Shown here: piece by piece, positions 45,335 to 53,033 of the stretch
How the letters are laid out: the number at the start of each line of letters is the position of its first letter
Position numbering within the stretch: the stretch's first letter is position 1
NCBI RefSeq assembly: GCF_000427405.1
Contig: NZ_KE386492.1
Span: forward strand, 214,667-278,666
Source of the DNA: Flectobacillus major DSM 103
GTDB taxonomy: Bacteria; Bacteroidota; Bacteroidia; Cytophagales; Spirosomataceae
Direction of reading: 5' to 3'
Length of the DNA stretch: 64,000 nucleotides
Program-made: the position numbers and the translations under genes
Notes under the pieces: model-generated
What the model was told of the DNA's origin: nothing
Database searches by the model: none
The model's input: only the letters and a program-made list of their open reading frames with translations

Positions 45335-46615
45335 ATGTCTAATACCTCAAATTATCGTTGGAAAATTGTTGTTCTTTTATTTTTTGCCACAACTATCAAT
45401 TACCTCGACCGTCAGGTGATAGGTTTGCTAAAACCTACGCTTGAAAAAGAATTTAACTGGTCGGAATCTGATTATAGCAATATTATTATGGCTTTTACGG
45501 CTGCTTATGCCAGTGGTTTTTTGTTTTTTGGCGGTATTATCGACCGAATCGGCACAAAGCTAGGATATACTATTTCGGTAGTTTGGTGGAGTTTGGCGGC
45601 GGTTTTGCATGCAGCCGTAAGTAGTACTTTTGGCTTGGCGAGTATGCGGATGCTGTTGGGCTTAGGCGAATCAGGCAACTTTCCTGCAGCTATCAAAACT
45701 GTAGCCGAATGGTTTCCTAAAAAAGAACGTGCTTTGGCCACAGGAATTTTTAACTCAGGTGCAAACATCGGGGCTGTGGTTGCTCCGATCATGGTACCTT
45801 GGATATTGGGTCTTTACGGCTGGCGAGAAGCATTTTTGATTACAGGAGGAATAGGGTTTATCTGGTTGATTTTCTGGAAATTATACTACGAAACTCCTAC
45901 CAAGCATGCCAAAGTTTCACAAGAAGAACTAGCCTATATTAATAGCGATACCGACGAAAATATTGCTAGCAACGAAGAACCCGTAAAATGGCTACAGTTA
46001 TTCAAAATACGCCAAACATGGGCATTTGTTTTTGGAAAAATGCTTACCGACCCAATTTGGTGGTTTTTCTTATATTGGTTACCATCGTATTTTGCCGAAA
46101 CATTTCAGCTTGATTTAAAGAAACCAAGCCTAGAACTTATCGTGGTATACACTGCCACAACCCTCGGAAGTATAGGCGGTGGGTATTTGTCAGGATATTT
46201 TATCAAGAAAGGCTGGACCGTTTTTCGAGCAAGAAAAACAGCTATGTTTGGTTTTGCCTTAGCGGTAGTTCCTGTATTTTTGGCTCAATACTGTACCAAT
46301 ATTTGGCAGGCTGTGGCCTTGATTGCCTTAGCAATGGCAGCACACCAGGCTTGGAGTGCTAATATTTTTACCACAGCATCCGATATGTTTCCTCGAAAAG
46401 CCATTAGCTCGGTTGTAGGTATTGGTAGTATGGCTGGTTCTGTGGGTGGGATTTTGTTTCCTATTTTGGTAGGAAAACTTTTAGATACCTACAAAACCGC
46501 AGGCGATATTACAATTGGGTACAATATCATTTTTATGATTTGTTCAATGGCATATTTATTGGCTTGGTTGGCAATGCACTTATTTGCCCCAAAAATGGAA
46601 AAAGTAAAAATGTAG
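45335..46615 (+). CDS. MFS transporter, ExuT-like (anion:cation symporter family)
   Basis: A 426-residue protein with twelve predicted transmembrane helices. The opening NYRWKIVVLLFFATTINYLDRQVIGL and the ANIGAVVAPIMVPWI and LLGLGESGNFPAAIKTVAEWFPKKERA stretches are characteristic of the ACS family that includes the hexuronate transporter ExuT and related sugar-acid carriers. It most likely imports glucuronate, galacturonate or a similar sugar acid with protons. The gene is divergent from a carboxylesterase and followed by a LacI regulator, a ROK protein and a DUF4861 protein, which fits a sugar-acid locus. The exact substrate cannot be assigned. Confidence 0.88.
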   Translation: MSNTSNYRWKIVVLLFFATTINYLDRQVIGLLKPTLEKEFNWSESDYSNIIMAFTAAYASGFLFFGGIIDRIGTKLGYTISVVWWSLAAVLHAAVSSTFGLASMRMLLGLGESGNFPAAIKTVAEWFPKKERALATGIFNSGANIGAVVAPIMVPWILGLYGWREAFLITGGIGFIWLIFWKLYYETPTKHAKVSQEELAYINSDTDENIASNEEPVKWLQLFKIRQTWAFVFGKMLTDPIWWFFLYWLPSYFAETFQLDLKKPSLELIVVYTATTLGSIGGGYLSGYFIKKGWTVFRARKTAMFGFALAVVPVFLAQYCTNIWQAVALIALAMAAHQAWSANIFTTASDMFPRKAISSVVGIGSMAGSVGGILFPILVGKLLDTYKTAGDITIGYNIIFMICSMAYLLAWLAMHLFAPKMEKVKM

Positions 46616-46660
46616 TAGCAATAAGACTTTCATTACCACCACTATAATCGTTATTCTGAT

Positions 46661-46691
46661 GAGCTAGCAACAACGTTGCTGGCTCTTTTTT
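46661..46691 (+). terminator. Intrinsic terminator after the MFS gene
   Basis: GAGCTAGCAAC (46661-46671) and GTTGCTGGCTC (46675-46685) pair over 11 bp with one G-U wobble, followed by six T residues. Confidence 0.8.
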
Positions 46692-46752
46692 GCTTTTTAT
46701 AGGATAGGAAGTAAATCAATAGTCAATTTATTTAGACTTATTTTAAATAATA

Positions 46753-46784
46753 TTTGTCTGACATTCGTTTGGTATATATATTTG
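46753..46784 (+). promoter_or_regulatory. Canonical Bacteroidota housekeeping promoter
   Basis: TTTG (46753-46756), a 20-bp spacer and TATATTTG (46777-46784) match the TTTG-N19-21-TAnnTTTG consensus exactly. The ATG of the small protein follows at 46815. Confidence 0.75.
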
Positions 46785-46814
46785 TACTATTATTTAAAAT
46801 TTAGCAAGTAAAGA

Positions 46815-47171
46815 ATGAATAGTCCTAAAAAACATTTACACGAACTGTACCAAAATACCAGAGGAATTACTTGGCAGTGTGACTTGACAGATAGAATTTA
46901 TGTGCAGTTTAATGACACCTTGGCTGCCTTCAAAATTCAGGATTTTATGGCATTTCGTCGTAAAGTATATGCTGTGGATATTCATGAAATGATTTTTAAT
47001 TTATCTGATAGCTTTGATTTTGAAGTAATTGAAGCTCCACAAAATCAACTTTCTTTACAATTAACCCTCTGTGAAATTATCCAACTTCGCGACTTACTAG
47101 ATGGAACCAAATTTGTTTTATCGCTCAATAGTATGCTTCACGAGGTACTTGGCGATGTGGTATTAGTATAG
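46815..47171 (+). CDS. Small conserved-looking cytoplasmic protein of unknown function
   Basis: A 118-residue soluble protein without signal or membrane segment. It alternates short strands (IYVQFNDTLAAFKI, FDFEVIEAP) and helices, and ends with a hydrophobic helix (LSLNSMLHEVLGDVVLV). I do not recognise a family. It has a strong promoter of its own and lies between two terminator or gap regions, so it is probably monocistronic. The gene is credible because of its coding bias, its length and that promoter. Confidence 0.65.
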   Translation: MNSPKKHLHELYQNTRGITWQCDLTDRIYVQFNDTLAAFKIQDFMAFRRKVYAVDIHEMIFNLSDSFDFEVIEAPQNQLSLQLTLCEIIQLRDLLDGTKFVLSLNSMLHEVLGDVVLV

Positions 47172-47483
47172 CAAAAATATATTGACCCAAACGGATAACT
47201 AGCTCCTGATTATCCGTTTTGTAGAAAAGATTACCTCAACGATTTTGATAAAGTAAAATGTTGGCATTAGTTTTATGTAAGTATTACTAATATCTGGTGT
47301 ATCATCACAAGCCAAAAAGCAATATAACTGTTTGTATAGCTCCCTTCTCCCAACTTCTTTTTGTACAATTTCTACTATAATTCTAGATATTTATTTAAGA
47401 TTTTACCTACTAAAATATCAGAATAATCGTTTAACTTGCATTATTCTTTAAAGTTATACAAAAGTGATTTCCCGATATATCCC

Positions 47484-48497
47484 ATGAAAAGAATGTCCAT
47501 TAAAGAAGTGGCAGAAGCTTTAAGTATCTCAACTGCAACTGTTTCTTATATTTTAAATGATAAAGCCAAAGAAAAACGTATTAGTGCCGAACTAACCAAA
47601 AAGGTATTGGCATTTGTAGAAGAAAACAACTTTAAGCCCAATCATTTAGCTAAAAGCCTAAGAACAGGTAAAACCAATGTTATTGGTCTAATTGTGGAAG
47701 ATATAGCCGACCCCTTCTTTGGGAGTATCGCTGGGAACATCGAGAATATTGCCTACGAAAACGGCTACAAAATTATTTATAGCAGTACTAAAAATGATAC
47801 CAAAAAGGCCAAAGAATTGATAAATACTTTTCGTGAAAGAAATGTAGATGGTTATATTATTACACCAACTGAAGGTATCGATAATGATATTAATGACCTG
47901 ATAAAGAGTAACTTACCTGTGGTATTGTTCGATAGAAATTGTATAGACCTCAATATTAGTTATGTTGGAATGAACAACTTCAAAAGTGCTTATGAGGCCG
48001 TTCGTTACCTGATTAGCCAATCGTACAAGAATATCGCTTTTGTAACCTTAGACTCGGTACAACCTCAGATGATAGACCGCCTTTTGGGCTATGAAAGAGC
48101 TGTTAACGAGCATCGTTTGCCTTCAATCATTAAAAAATTTGATTATTTAGAAGCCAAAAAAAATTCGATTACAGAAAATATTGTTGCGTTGCTCGATGAA
48201 ACTCCTCAAATTGATGCCATATTTTTTGCTACCAACTATTTGGCTATTAGCGGTATTGAAGTTATGAATCGTTTGAAAATTCGTATTGGCCAGCAAATTG
48301 GTATTATGGTTTTTGACGATAACGATTTGTTCAGAATACACCAACCTTCTATTTCGGCGATTGCTCAGCCTGTATTGGAAATGGCTAAAGAATTGATAAC
48401 CAATCTTTTAGAACACATGGAGAATCCTAGTGACTATCAGGCCAAAACCAGTATTATTCCTGCCCAACTCGTTTTGAGAGACTCCTCTAGTAAATAA
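47484..48497 (+). CDS. LacI-family transcriptional regulator
   Basis: A 337-residue protein from the ATG at 47484; the longer frame opens with TTG. The N-terminal HTH (about 3-50, SIKEVAEALSISTATVSYIL with the hinge KPNHLAKSLRTGKTN) is followed by a periplasmic-binding-protein-like ligand domain (about 60-330, IGLIVEDIADPFFGSIAGN, NVDGYIITPT, VMNRLKIRIGQQIGIMVFDDND). It should bind a sugar or sugar-acid ligand and control nearby transport and kinase genes. The MFS and esterase genes lie upstream and the ROK protein downstream. No classical LacI palindrome is visible next to it. Confidence 0.92.
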   Translation: MKRMSIKEVAEALSISTATVSYILNDKAKEKRISAELTKKVLAFVEENNFKPNHLAKSLRTGKTNVIGLIVEDIADPFFGSIAGNIENIAYENGYKIIYSSTKNDTKKAKELINTFRERNVDGYIITPTEGIDNDINDLIKSNLPVVLFDRNCIDLNISYVGMNNFKSAYEAVRYLISQSYKNIAFVTLDSVQPQMIDRLLGYERAVNEHRLPSIIKKFDYLEAKKNSITENIVALLDETPQIDAIFFATNYLAISGIEVMNRLKIRIGQQIGIMVFDDNDLFRIHQPSISAIAQPVLEMAKELITNLLEHMENPSDYQAKTSIIPAQLVLRDSSSK

Positions 48498-48663
48498 TAT
48501 GCTATGTTGGCTCTGGCAAGTAAGCCTACAATTAAATACAATGAAGTAGTTTTGCTTAATTGATTAAGTAAAATCTTAACCATAGTTTTTTCATAAAATT
48601 TTTTTCAAATACTATTTACGAGGTTGATAAAATTGACTGTTTTGTAAGGTAAATTAATAAAAT

Positions 48664-49527
48664 ATGTATTTAGGAATAGACATAGGTGGTTCGCACATAA
48701 CGGCTGCACAAGTAAACGTTAAGCATGGATTAGTTATAGAACAATCATTAAGAAGAACCAAGCTCGACCCTCATGCCAGTGATGAAGAAATACTAACCTG
48801 TTGGGCCGATACCATTATCGCTGTGGCAGGAGGACAAGCAGATTATTTGGTAGGTATTGCCATGCCTGGCCCATTTGATTACCAAAACGGTATTTGTCTC
48901 ATGAAAAATGTCAATAAATATGATAGCCTTTTTGGCATGAATATTAGAGACGAATTAGCGAAAAGGCTACAGCTGAGTCCCAACAATATTATATTTAGAA
49001 ATGATTCAGAGGCATTTTTAGATGGAGAAATGGCTTTTGGGGCTGGCAAATCCTTCCATAAAGGCATAGGAATAACCTTGGGTACAGGTTTAGGAACGTC
49101 TGTTTATCACGACGGCAAATCGTTTGATATGGGCTTGGGTATCAATCAGCCTTTGCACAGTGGTGTTGCCGAAGATTATATCTCGACAAGGTGGTTTGTA
49201 AACCGATTTCAGGAACTTACACAAACCAATATTTTGGGCGTAAAGCAAGTGGCTGAATTGTATCATACCGATGAAATTGCCCGACAAATTTTTGAAGAAT
49301 TTAGCCAAAATATTACGCTATTTGTACATCTATTTGTAGAAAAATTTCAGCCTGAAGTCATCATTTTTGGGGGCAATATAGCCCAATCATCCGAGTTGTT
49401 TTTTCCTGCAATAGAAGCTGGCTTAAAACATGTTTTACCGCCTATTGTAATCAGAAAATCAGTACTCAACGAAAATGCCGCATTGATGGGAGCTGTAAGT
49501 TTTGGTACTTCGATGTTGACAAAATAG
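48664..49527 (+). CDS. ROK-family sugar kinase-like protein lacking the zinc motif
   Basis: A 287-residue protein of the ROK group. It has the ATP phosphate loop (LGIDIGGSHITAAQV), the catalytic Asp region (IFRNDSEAFLDGE), GITLGTGLGTSV and the C-terminal adenosine motif VIIFGGNIA. The cysteine-rich zinc-binding segment (CxCGxxGCxE) that most ROK kinases carry after the GLGTG loop is absent: the sequence goes straight through NQPLHSGVAEDYISTRWF. It may be a kinase of the variant type, or an inactive or regulatory homologue. It lies after the LacI gene, so a sugar kinase of this locus is the simplest reading. Confidence 0.82.
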   Translation: MYLGIDIGGSHITAAQVNVKHGLVIEQSLRRTKLDPHASDEEILTCWADTIIAVAGGQADYLVGIAMPGPFDYQNGICLMKNVNKYDSLFGMNIRDELAKRLQLSPNNIIFRNDSEAFLDGEMAFGAGKSFHKGIGITLGTGLGTSVYHDGKSFDMGLGINQPLHSGVAEDYISTRWFVNRFQELTQTNILGVKQVAELYHTDEIARQIFEEFSQNITLFVHLFVEKFQPEVIIFGGNIAQSSELFFPAIEAGLKHVLPPIVIRKSVLNENAALMGAVSFGTSMLTK

Positions 49528-49864
49528 GTGTTGCCAAAGCTGTAAAATATCTTACTTTTTCGGAAATCGAAGAGTCTTGTCAAAAACAAACTAACAAATC
49601 AAAACTGCTATTGAAGTATCATCAAACTGTTCGGTACAAATGAAATGGTATACACATTACAAAGTGTGATGTATATTAAATTTAGCACATATTATATCAA
49701 GCTCAAACGATTAATTAGCTGGAATGAATCCAATTTTGTTCTTCTATATATAATTAGCGATTTATGGTTTTACAGCCTATTTTTGTATTTTAGGTAAAGT
49801 AGCAATCTTAATTATTGCCCAAAATAAAGGATTGTGATACCTTCTTCTAATTACCCAGTTAATC
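49528..49864. other. Non-coding gap before the DUF4861 gene
   Basis: About 340 bp. A possible -7 element TATTTTTG occurs at 49778-49785, with no clear TTTG at the right distance upstream. Nothing else is visible. Confidence 0.3.
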
Positions 49865-49888
49865 ATGTTTAAACCTAAATTTTTTATA

Positions 49889-51169
49889 ATGAAACATCTC
49901 AAAATAGCAACAGCTCTATTTTTGGTGAGTACTAGCTGGCAAACTTATGCCCAAAAAACAGCCTCTTGGGTACTCAAAAACCCAATAGCCGCCGAAAGAC
50001 CAAAAGAGTTGCTTGTATTTACTCGAAAACAGCTAAGTGCCAAACTAGGGGCCATTCCAAGTAAAAGCTATGTAACTTTTGCTTTGCCTAGCAAACAGCC
50101 TATACTGGCACAATATGATGATTTGAATGGCGATGGCCTTTGGGATGAAGTGGCCTTATTACAATCATTCAATGCTAGTGAATCTAAAACAATTTTGGCT
50201 CGAATTTCGGACAAACCTGCTACTATCAAGGCGGCTGTGTTGGCTCATGTACGTCATCAACGCAAGAATAATGATGATAGTTTTGCAGATCCTTTAGACG
50301 AAGACACCGTTTTGGGGACACAAGCAGCTACCGATTTTAGCAAACAGCCTTTACCTCCTTTTTTAACAGAAGGCCCTGCTTGGGAAAACGATAAAGTAGG
50401 TTTTAGAATTTATTTTGACACTCGTAATGCCAAAGACATTTGGGGCAAAACTACGCCACGGATGATACTAAGCGAAGTAGGACTTAACCCTGCCGAAAGT
50501 TATCATAAACAAGCAGAATGGGGTATGGATGTCCTGAAAGTTGGAAAATCACTTGGGGCGGGTTCTTTGGCCTTGGCAATACAAGACGAACAGGGAAAAG
50601 AACAATTGGTTCGCCTTGGCGGGGGGAATTTCAAGCAAGTACAGTATAAAAAAATAGCTAATGGGCCAATCAGAGCTATTTTTAAACTAACATACCATGA
50701 TTGGACAATTGCTAACAATATGACTCCGATACAAGTATCTGAAGAAATAAGTATTTGGGGAGGGCAGTATTTTTATGAGAGTAAAGTGGTATTGAAAAAT
50801 GCTCCAAAATCGGCCAAATTGGTTACAGGAATAGTCAATTTGCATAGCCAACAATCATATCAACTAGCTTCCAAAACAGCCAAAGTATTGTATACATTCG
50901 ATAAGCAATCTGAAAATAATGATAATTTGGGTATGGCAGTACTTGTACCTACCAAAAGCTATTTAGCTTTTGGACAAACTCCCAATCAAGGTGCTGATAT
51001 TCAGAATACTTATACTGTTACAGAAAAGTTAGTAGCCAGTAAGCCTAACTATTTTAGATTTTTTGCAGGTTGGGAAAAAAGTGAGCCGTTCTTCCAAACA
51101 AAAAATGGTTTTGAAACATTTCTACAACAACAAGCTGCTCTATACGACCAACCAATACAGGTTAGATAG
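49889..51169 (+). CDS. DUF4861-family exported protein
   Basis: A 426-residue protein from the ATG at 49889, chosen because it directly precedes a signal peptide (about 1-22, ending QTYAQ); an in-frame ATG lies 8 codons earlier. The N-terminal strand PIAAERPKELLVFT and the QYDDLNGDGLWDEVALL segment with GAGSLALAIQDE are typical of DUF4861 proteins. The family is found near uronate and pectin utilisation genes and is thought to be periplasmic, possibly a glycan-binding or enzymatic beta-sandwich, but I know of no defined activity. Its place after the ROK gene fits the sugar-acid locus. A strong terminator follows. Confidence 0.82.
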   Translation: MKHLKIATALFLVSTSWQTYAQKTASWVLKNPIAAERPKELLVFTRKQLSAKLGAIPSKSYVTFALPSKQPILAQYDDLNGDGLWDEVALLQSFNASESKTILARISDKPATIKAAVLAHVRHQRKNNDDSFADPLDEDTVLGTQAATDFSKQPLPPFLTEGPAWENDKVGFRIYFDTRNAKDIWGKTTPRMILSEVGLNPAESYHKQAEWGMDVLKVGKSLGAGSLALAIQDEQGKEQLVRLGGGNFKQVQYKKIANGPIRAIFKLTYHDWTIANNMTPIQVSEEISIWGGQYFYESKVVLKNAPKSAKLVTGIVNLHSQQSYQLASKTAKVLYTFDKQSENNDNLGMAVLVPTKSYLAFGQTPNQGADIQNTYTVTEKLVASKPNYFRFFAGWEKSEPFFQTKNGFETFLQQQAALYDQPIQVR

Positions 51170-51880
51170 GTAATGCGTCAAAATATACAAAAAGGGTAAA
51201 GGGTATTCATAAAAAGTGACCTTTACCCTTTTTTAGTGAAGAATAAAAGGGTGGAGCGAATCAACTATCCTGTCGAAAATAAACTATAAATTTATATTTC
51301 ATTCAAAAAAACGGAACGATTACTTTTGAAATGGTATATTTTTATCTATTTTCAATAAATATTTCTGGCAACGATAGATACATATCAAGAAACCTACTCC
51401 AAACATTCATCAAATAGCTCTCAAATACAGAAATACTCCTATTAATCTTGAATAAAATCTTAGTTAAAACTTGAGCTTGCTATCGTTAACAATTAGGCTT
51501 AGGGCTAAATTTGTGTTAAGGCTAGAAGAACGGTCTTTAAAAACGACCATTCCAATAAGTATTTTTCATTTCATGTATTTAATTGATGAGGAATTTACAG
51601 CATTTTATGAACAAAGCTTGAAAAAATGCAACAAATATTTGATAGATTCGTTGATTATCAGCTAATTAAAAATATTGCTTATTAGGTTATTGCATATAAT
51701 TCAATAGGCGATAGCCGATGACAGTATTTGGCGAAGAATAAAAAACGAATATTTCCTGCTTTATTTTGAATACAAATAATAGATAGTTTTATAATTTAGC
51801 TAAAAATGGTAACTTTGTTGTCCGATAATTTATAAGTTATATGACTATTTTTTAGAATCTGATACTAAAACACCAAGATA
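51170..51880. other. Terminator and non-coding gap
   Basis: The first 70 bp hold the terminator of the DUF4861 gene; the rest (to 51880) is AT-rich. A frame at 51471-51665 looks like chance. TAACTTTG at 51810-51817 matches the -7 element of Bacteroidota promoters and may serve the XRE-S24 gene, but its -33 partner is weak. Confidence 0.4.
51189..51234 (+). terminator. Intrinsic terminator after the DUF4861 gene
   Basis: AAAAAGGGTAAAGG (51189-51202) and CCTTTACCCTTTTT (51220-51233) form a 14-bp stem ending in a T-run to 51234. Confidence 0.85.
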
Positions 51881-52576
51881 ATGGACACTTTTTTTAGCCA
51901 AAACCTGCAATATTTAAGAAAACAATTAGATGGTAAGGTTTCTCAAGAGAAGCTTGCCGATGAAGTAGACCTAAAAAAATCTACCTTGGGTTCTTATGAA
52001 AGTGGGAGAGCCGAGCCGAAGTATGCTGATTTGATAAAGCTAGCGACTTATTTCAACGTAAGTGTAGATGATATGCTGACAAAAGATTTATCGTCTCACC
52101 AGCCTACCAAGCGACAAGAAGATAAACTAAGAATACTGGCTACAACAGTTAATAGTGATAACGAAGAAAATATAGAGTTTGTACCAATCAAAGCTGTAGC
52201 AGGATATTCTAATGGCTATGGTGATCTAGAATTTGTAAGTCGTTTGCCAATTTTTAATGTTCCTTTTTTACCCAAAGACAGGAAATATAGGGTTTTCCCT
52301 ATTCAAGGCGATTCGATGTTGCCACTAAAAGAAGGCTCTTTGGTATTTGCCGAATATGTAGAAAACTGGCGTAGTATCAAAAATGGTACTATTTGTATTG
52401 TCGTTACCAAAGACGAAGGTGTGGTATTGAAAAAAGTTTTTAATTATCTGAGCGAAAAAAATGTACTTGTACTAAAATCAACCAATGAACGCTATGCTCC
52501 ATACCCAGTTTTGGGCGATGATATTCAGGAAGTTTGGCGATTTGTTGGTTTTTTCTCTGGCGATTTTCCTATTTAG
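51881..52576 (+). CDS. XRE-family repressor with LexA-like S24 peptidase domain
   Basis: A 231-residue protein. The N-terminal XRE helix-turn-helix (about 6-68, SQEKLADEVDLKKSTLGSYE) is followed by a linker and an S24 peptidase-like domain (about 100-230). The expected self-cleavage pieces are present: the Ala107-Gly108 bond (KAVAGYS), the nucleophile Ser145 in IQGDSM and the Lys184/185 pair in GVVLKKVF. Phage CI/C2 repressors and LexA share this plan. No other phage gene is in the window, so it is more likely a free-standing stress-responsive repressor of the host. Its targets are unknown. A perfect hairpin follows the stop. Confidence 0.9.
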   Translation: MDTFFSQNLQYLRKQLDGKVSQEKLADEVDLKKSTLGSYESGRAEPKYADLIKLATYFNVSVDDMLTKDLSSHQPTKRQEDKLRILATTVNSDNEENIEFVPIKAVAGYSNGYGDLEFVSRLPIFNVPFLPKDRKYRVFPIQGDSMLPLKEGSLVFAEYVENWRSIKNGTICIVVTKDEGVVLKKVFNYLSEKNVLVLKSTNERYAPYPVLGDDIQEVWRFVGFFSGDFPI

Positions 52577-52578
52577 CA

Positions 52579-52621
52579 ATCGTAGTACAACGAGGAAATA
52601 TATGCCTCGTTGTACTACGAT
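52579..52621. terminator. Bidirectional terminator between convergent genes
   Basis: The 17-nt arms 52579-52595 and 52605-52621 are perfectly complementary around a 9-nt AT-rich loop. It serves the XRE-S24 gene and overlaps the last bases of the convergent receiver gene. Confidence 0.8.
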
Positions 52622-53031
52622 ACCTCAAATTCAGCCTTGAGCCTGTTAAGGGTATCGATGGTCATGGGTTTGCTGACAAACTCCTTGACAATACCGAAAT
52701 TTTGGGCTTTTCTAATATCTTCAGGGTCGATACTCGACGACAAAATAATCACTTTGGTATTGGGAAAAGTAGCCTGAAATCTTTCATTAAAAATCTCCAA
52801 AAAACTCCACCCACCCATAACAGGCATATTCAAATCTAAGAAAATAATTTCAGGAGCAACAAGGGTTGGTTCTAGAGAGATACGTTGTTGAAGGGTTTCA
52901 TATAAATTAACTGCCTCTACCCCATCAGCAGCAGTTAATACAGACTGTGTGAATTGGCACTTTTGCATAGTCATTTTTAGAATGACAAGCGTAATTGGGT
53001 CGTCATCGACACATAAAATTTGATTAAACAT
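52615..53031 (-). CDS. Single-domain response regulator (CheY-like)
   Basis: A 138-residue receiver with DDD (about 9-11), phosphoacceptor Asp66 in IIFLDLNMPVMGG, the SSS segment and Lys121 in EFVSKPMT. The SSSIDPEDIRKAQ stretch resembles SSSINPSDIEKAN of the receiver at 14.6 kb. It starts 2 bp after the stop of the PAS kinase gene and is surely its co-translated partner. There is no output domain. Confidence 0.92.
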   Translation of the reverse strand: MFNQILCVDDDPITLVILKMTMQKCQFTQSVLTAADGVEAVNLYETLQQRISLEPTLVAPEIIFLDLNMPVMGGWSFLEIFNERFQATFPNTKVIILSSSIDPEDIRKAQNFGIVKEFVSKPMTIDTLNRLKAEFEVS

Positions 53032-53033
53032 AT

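Noticed and set aside
51471..51665. 64-residue plus-strand frame
   Set aside because: No promoter, no domain and random-looking composition in AT-rich DNA.
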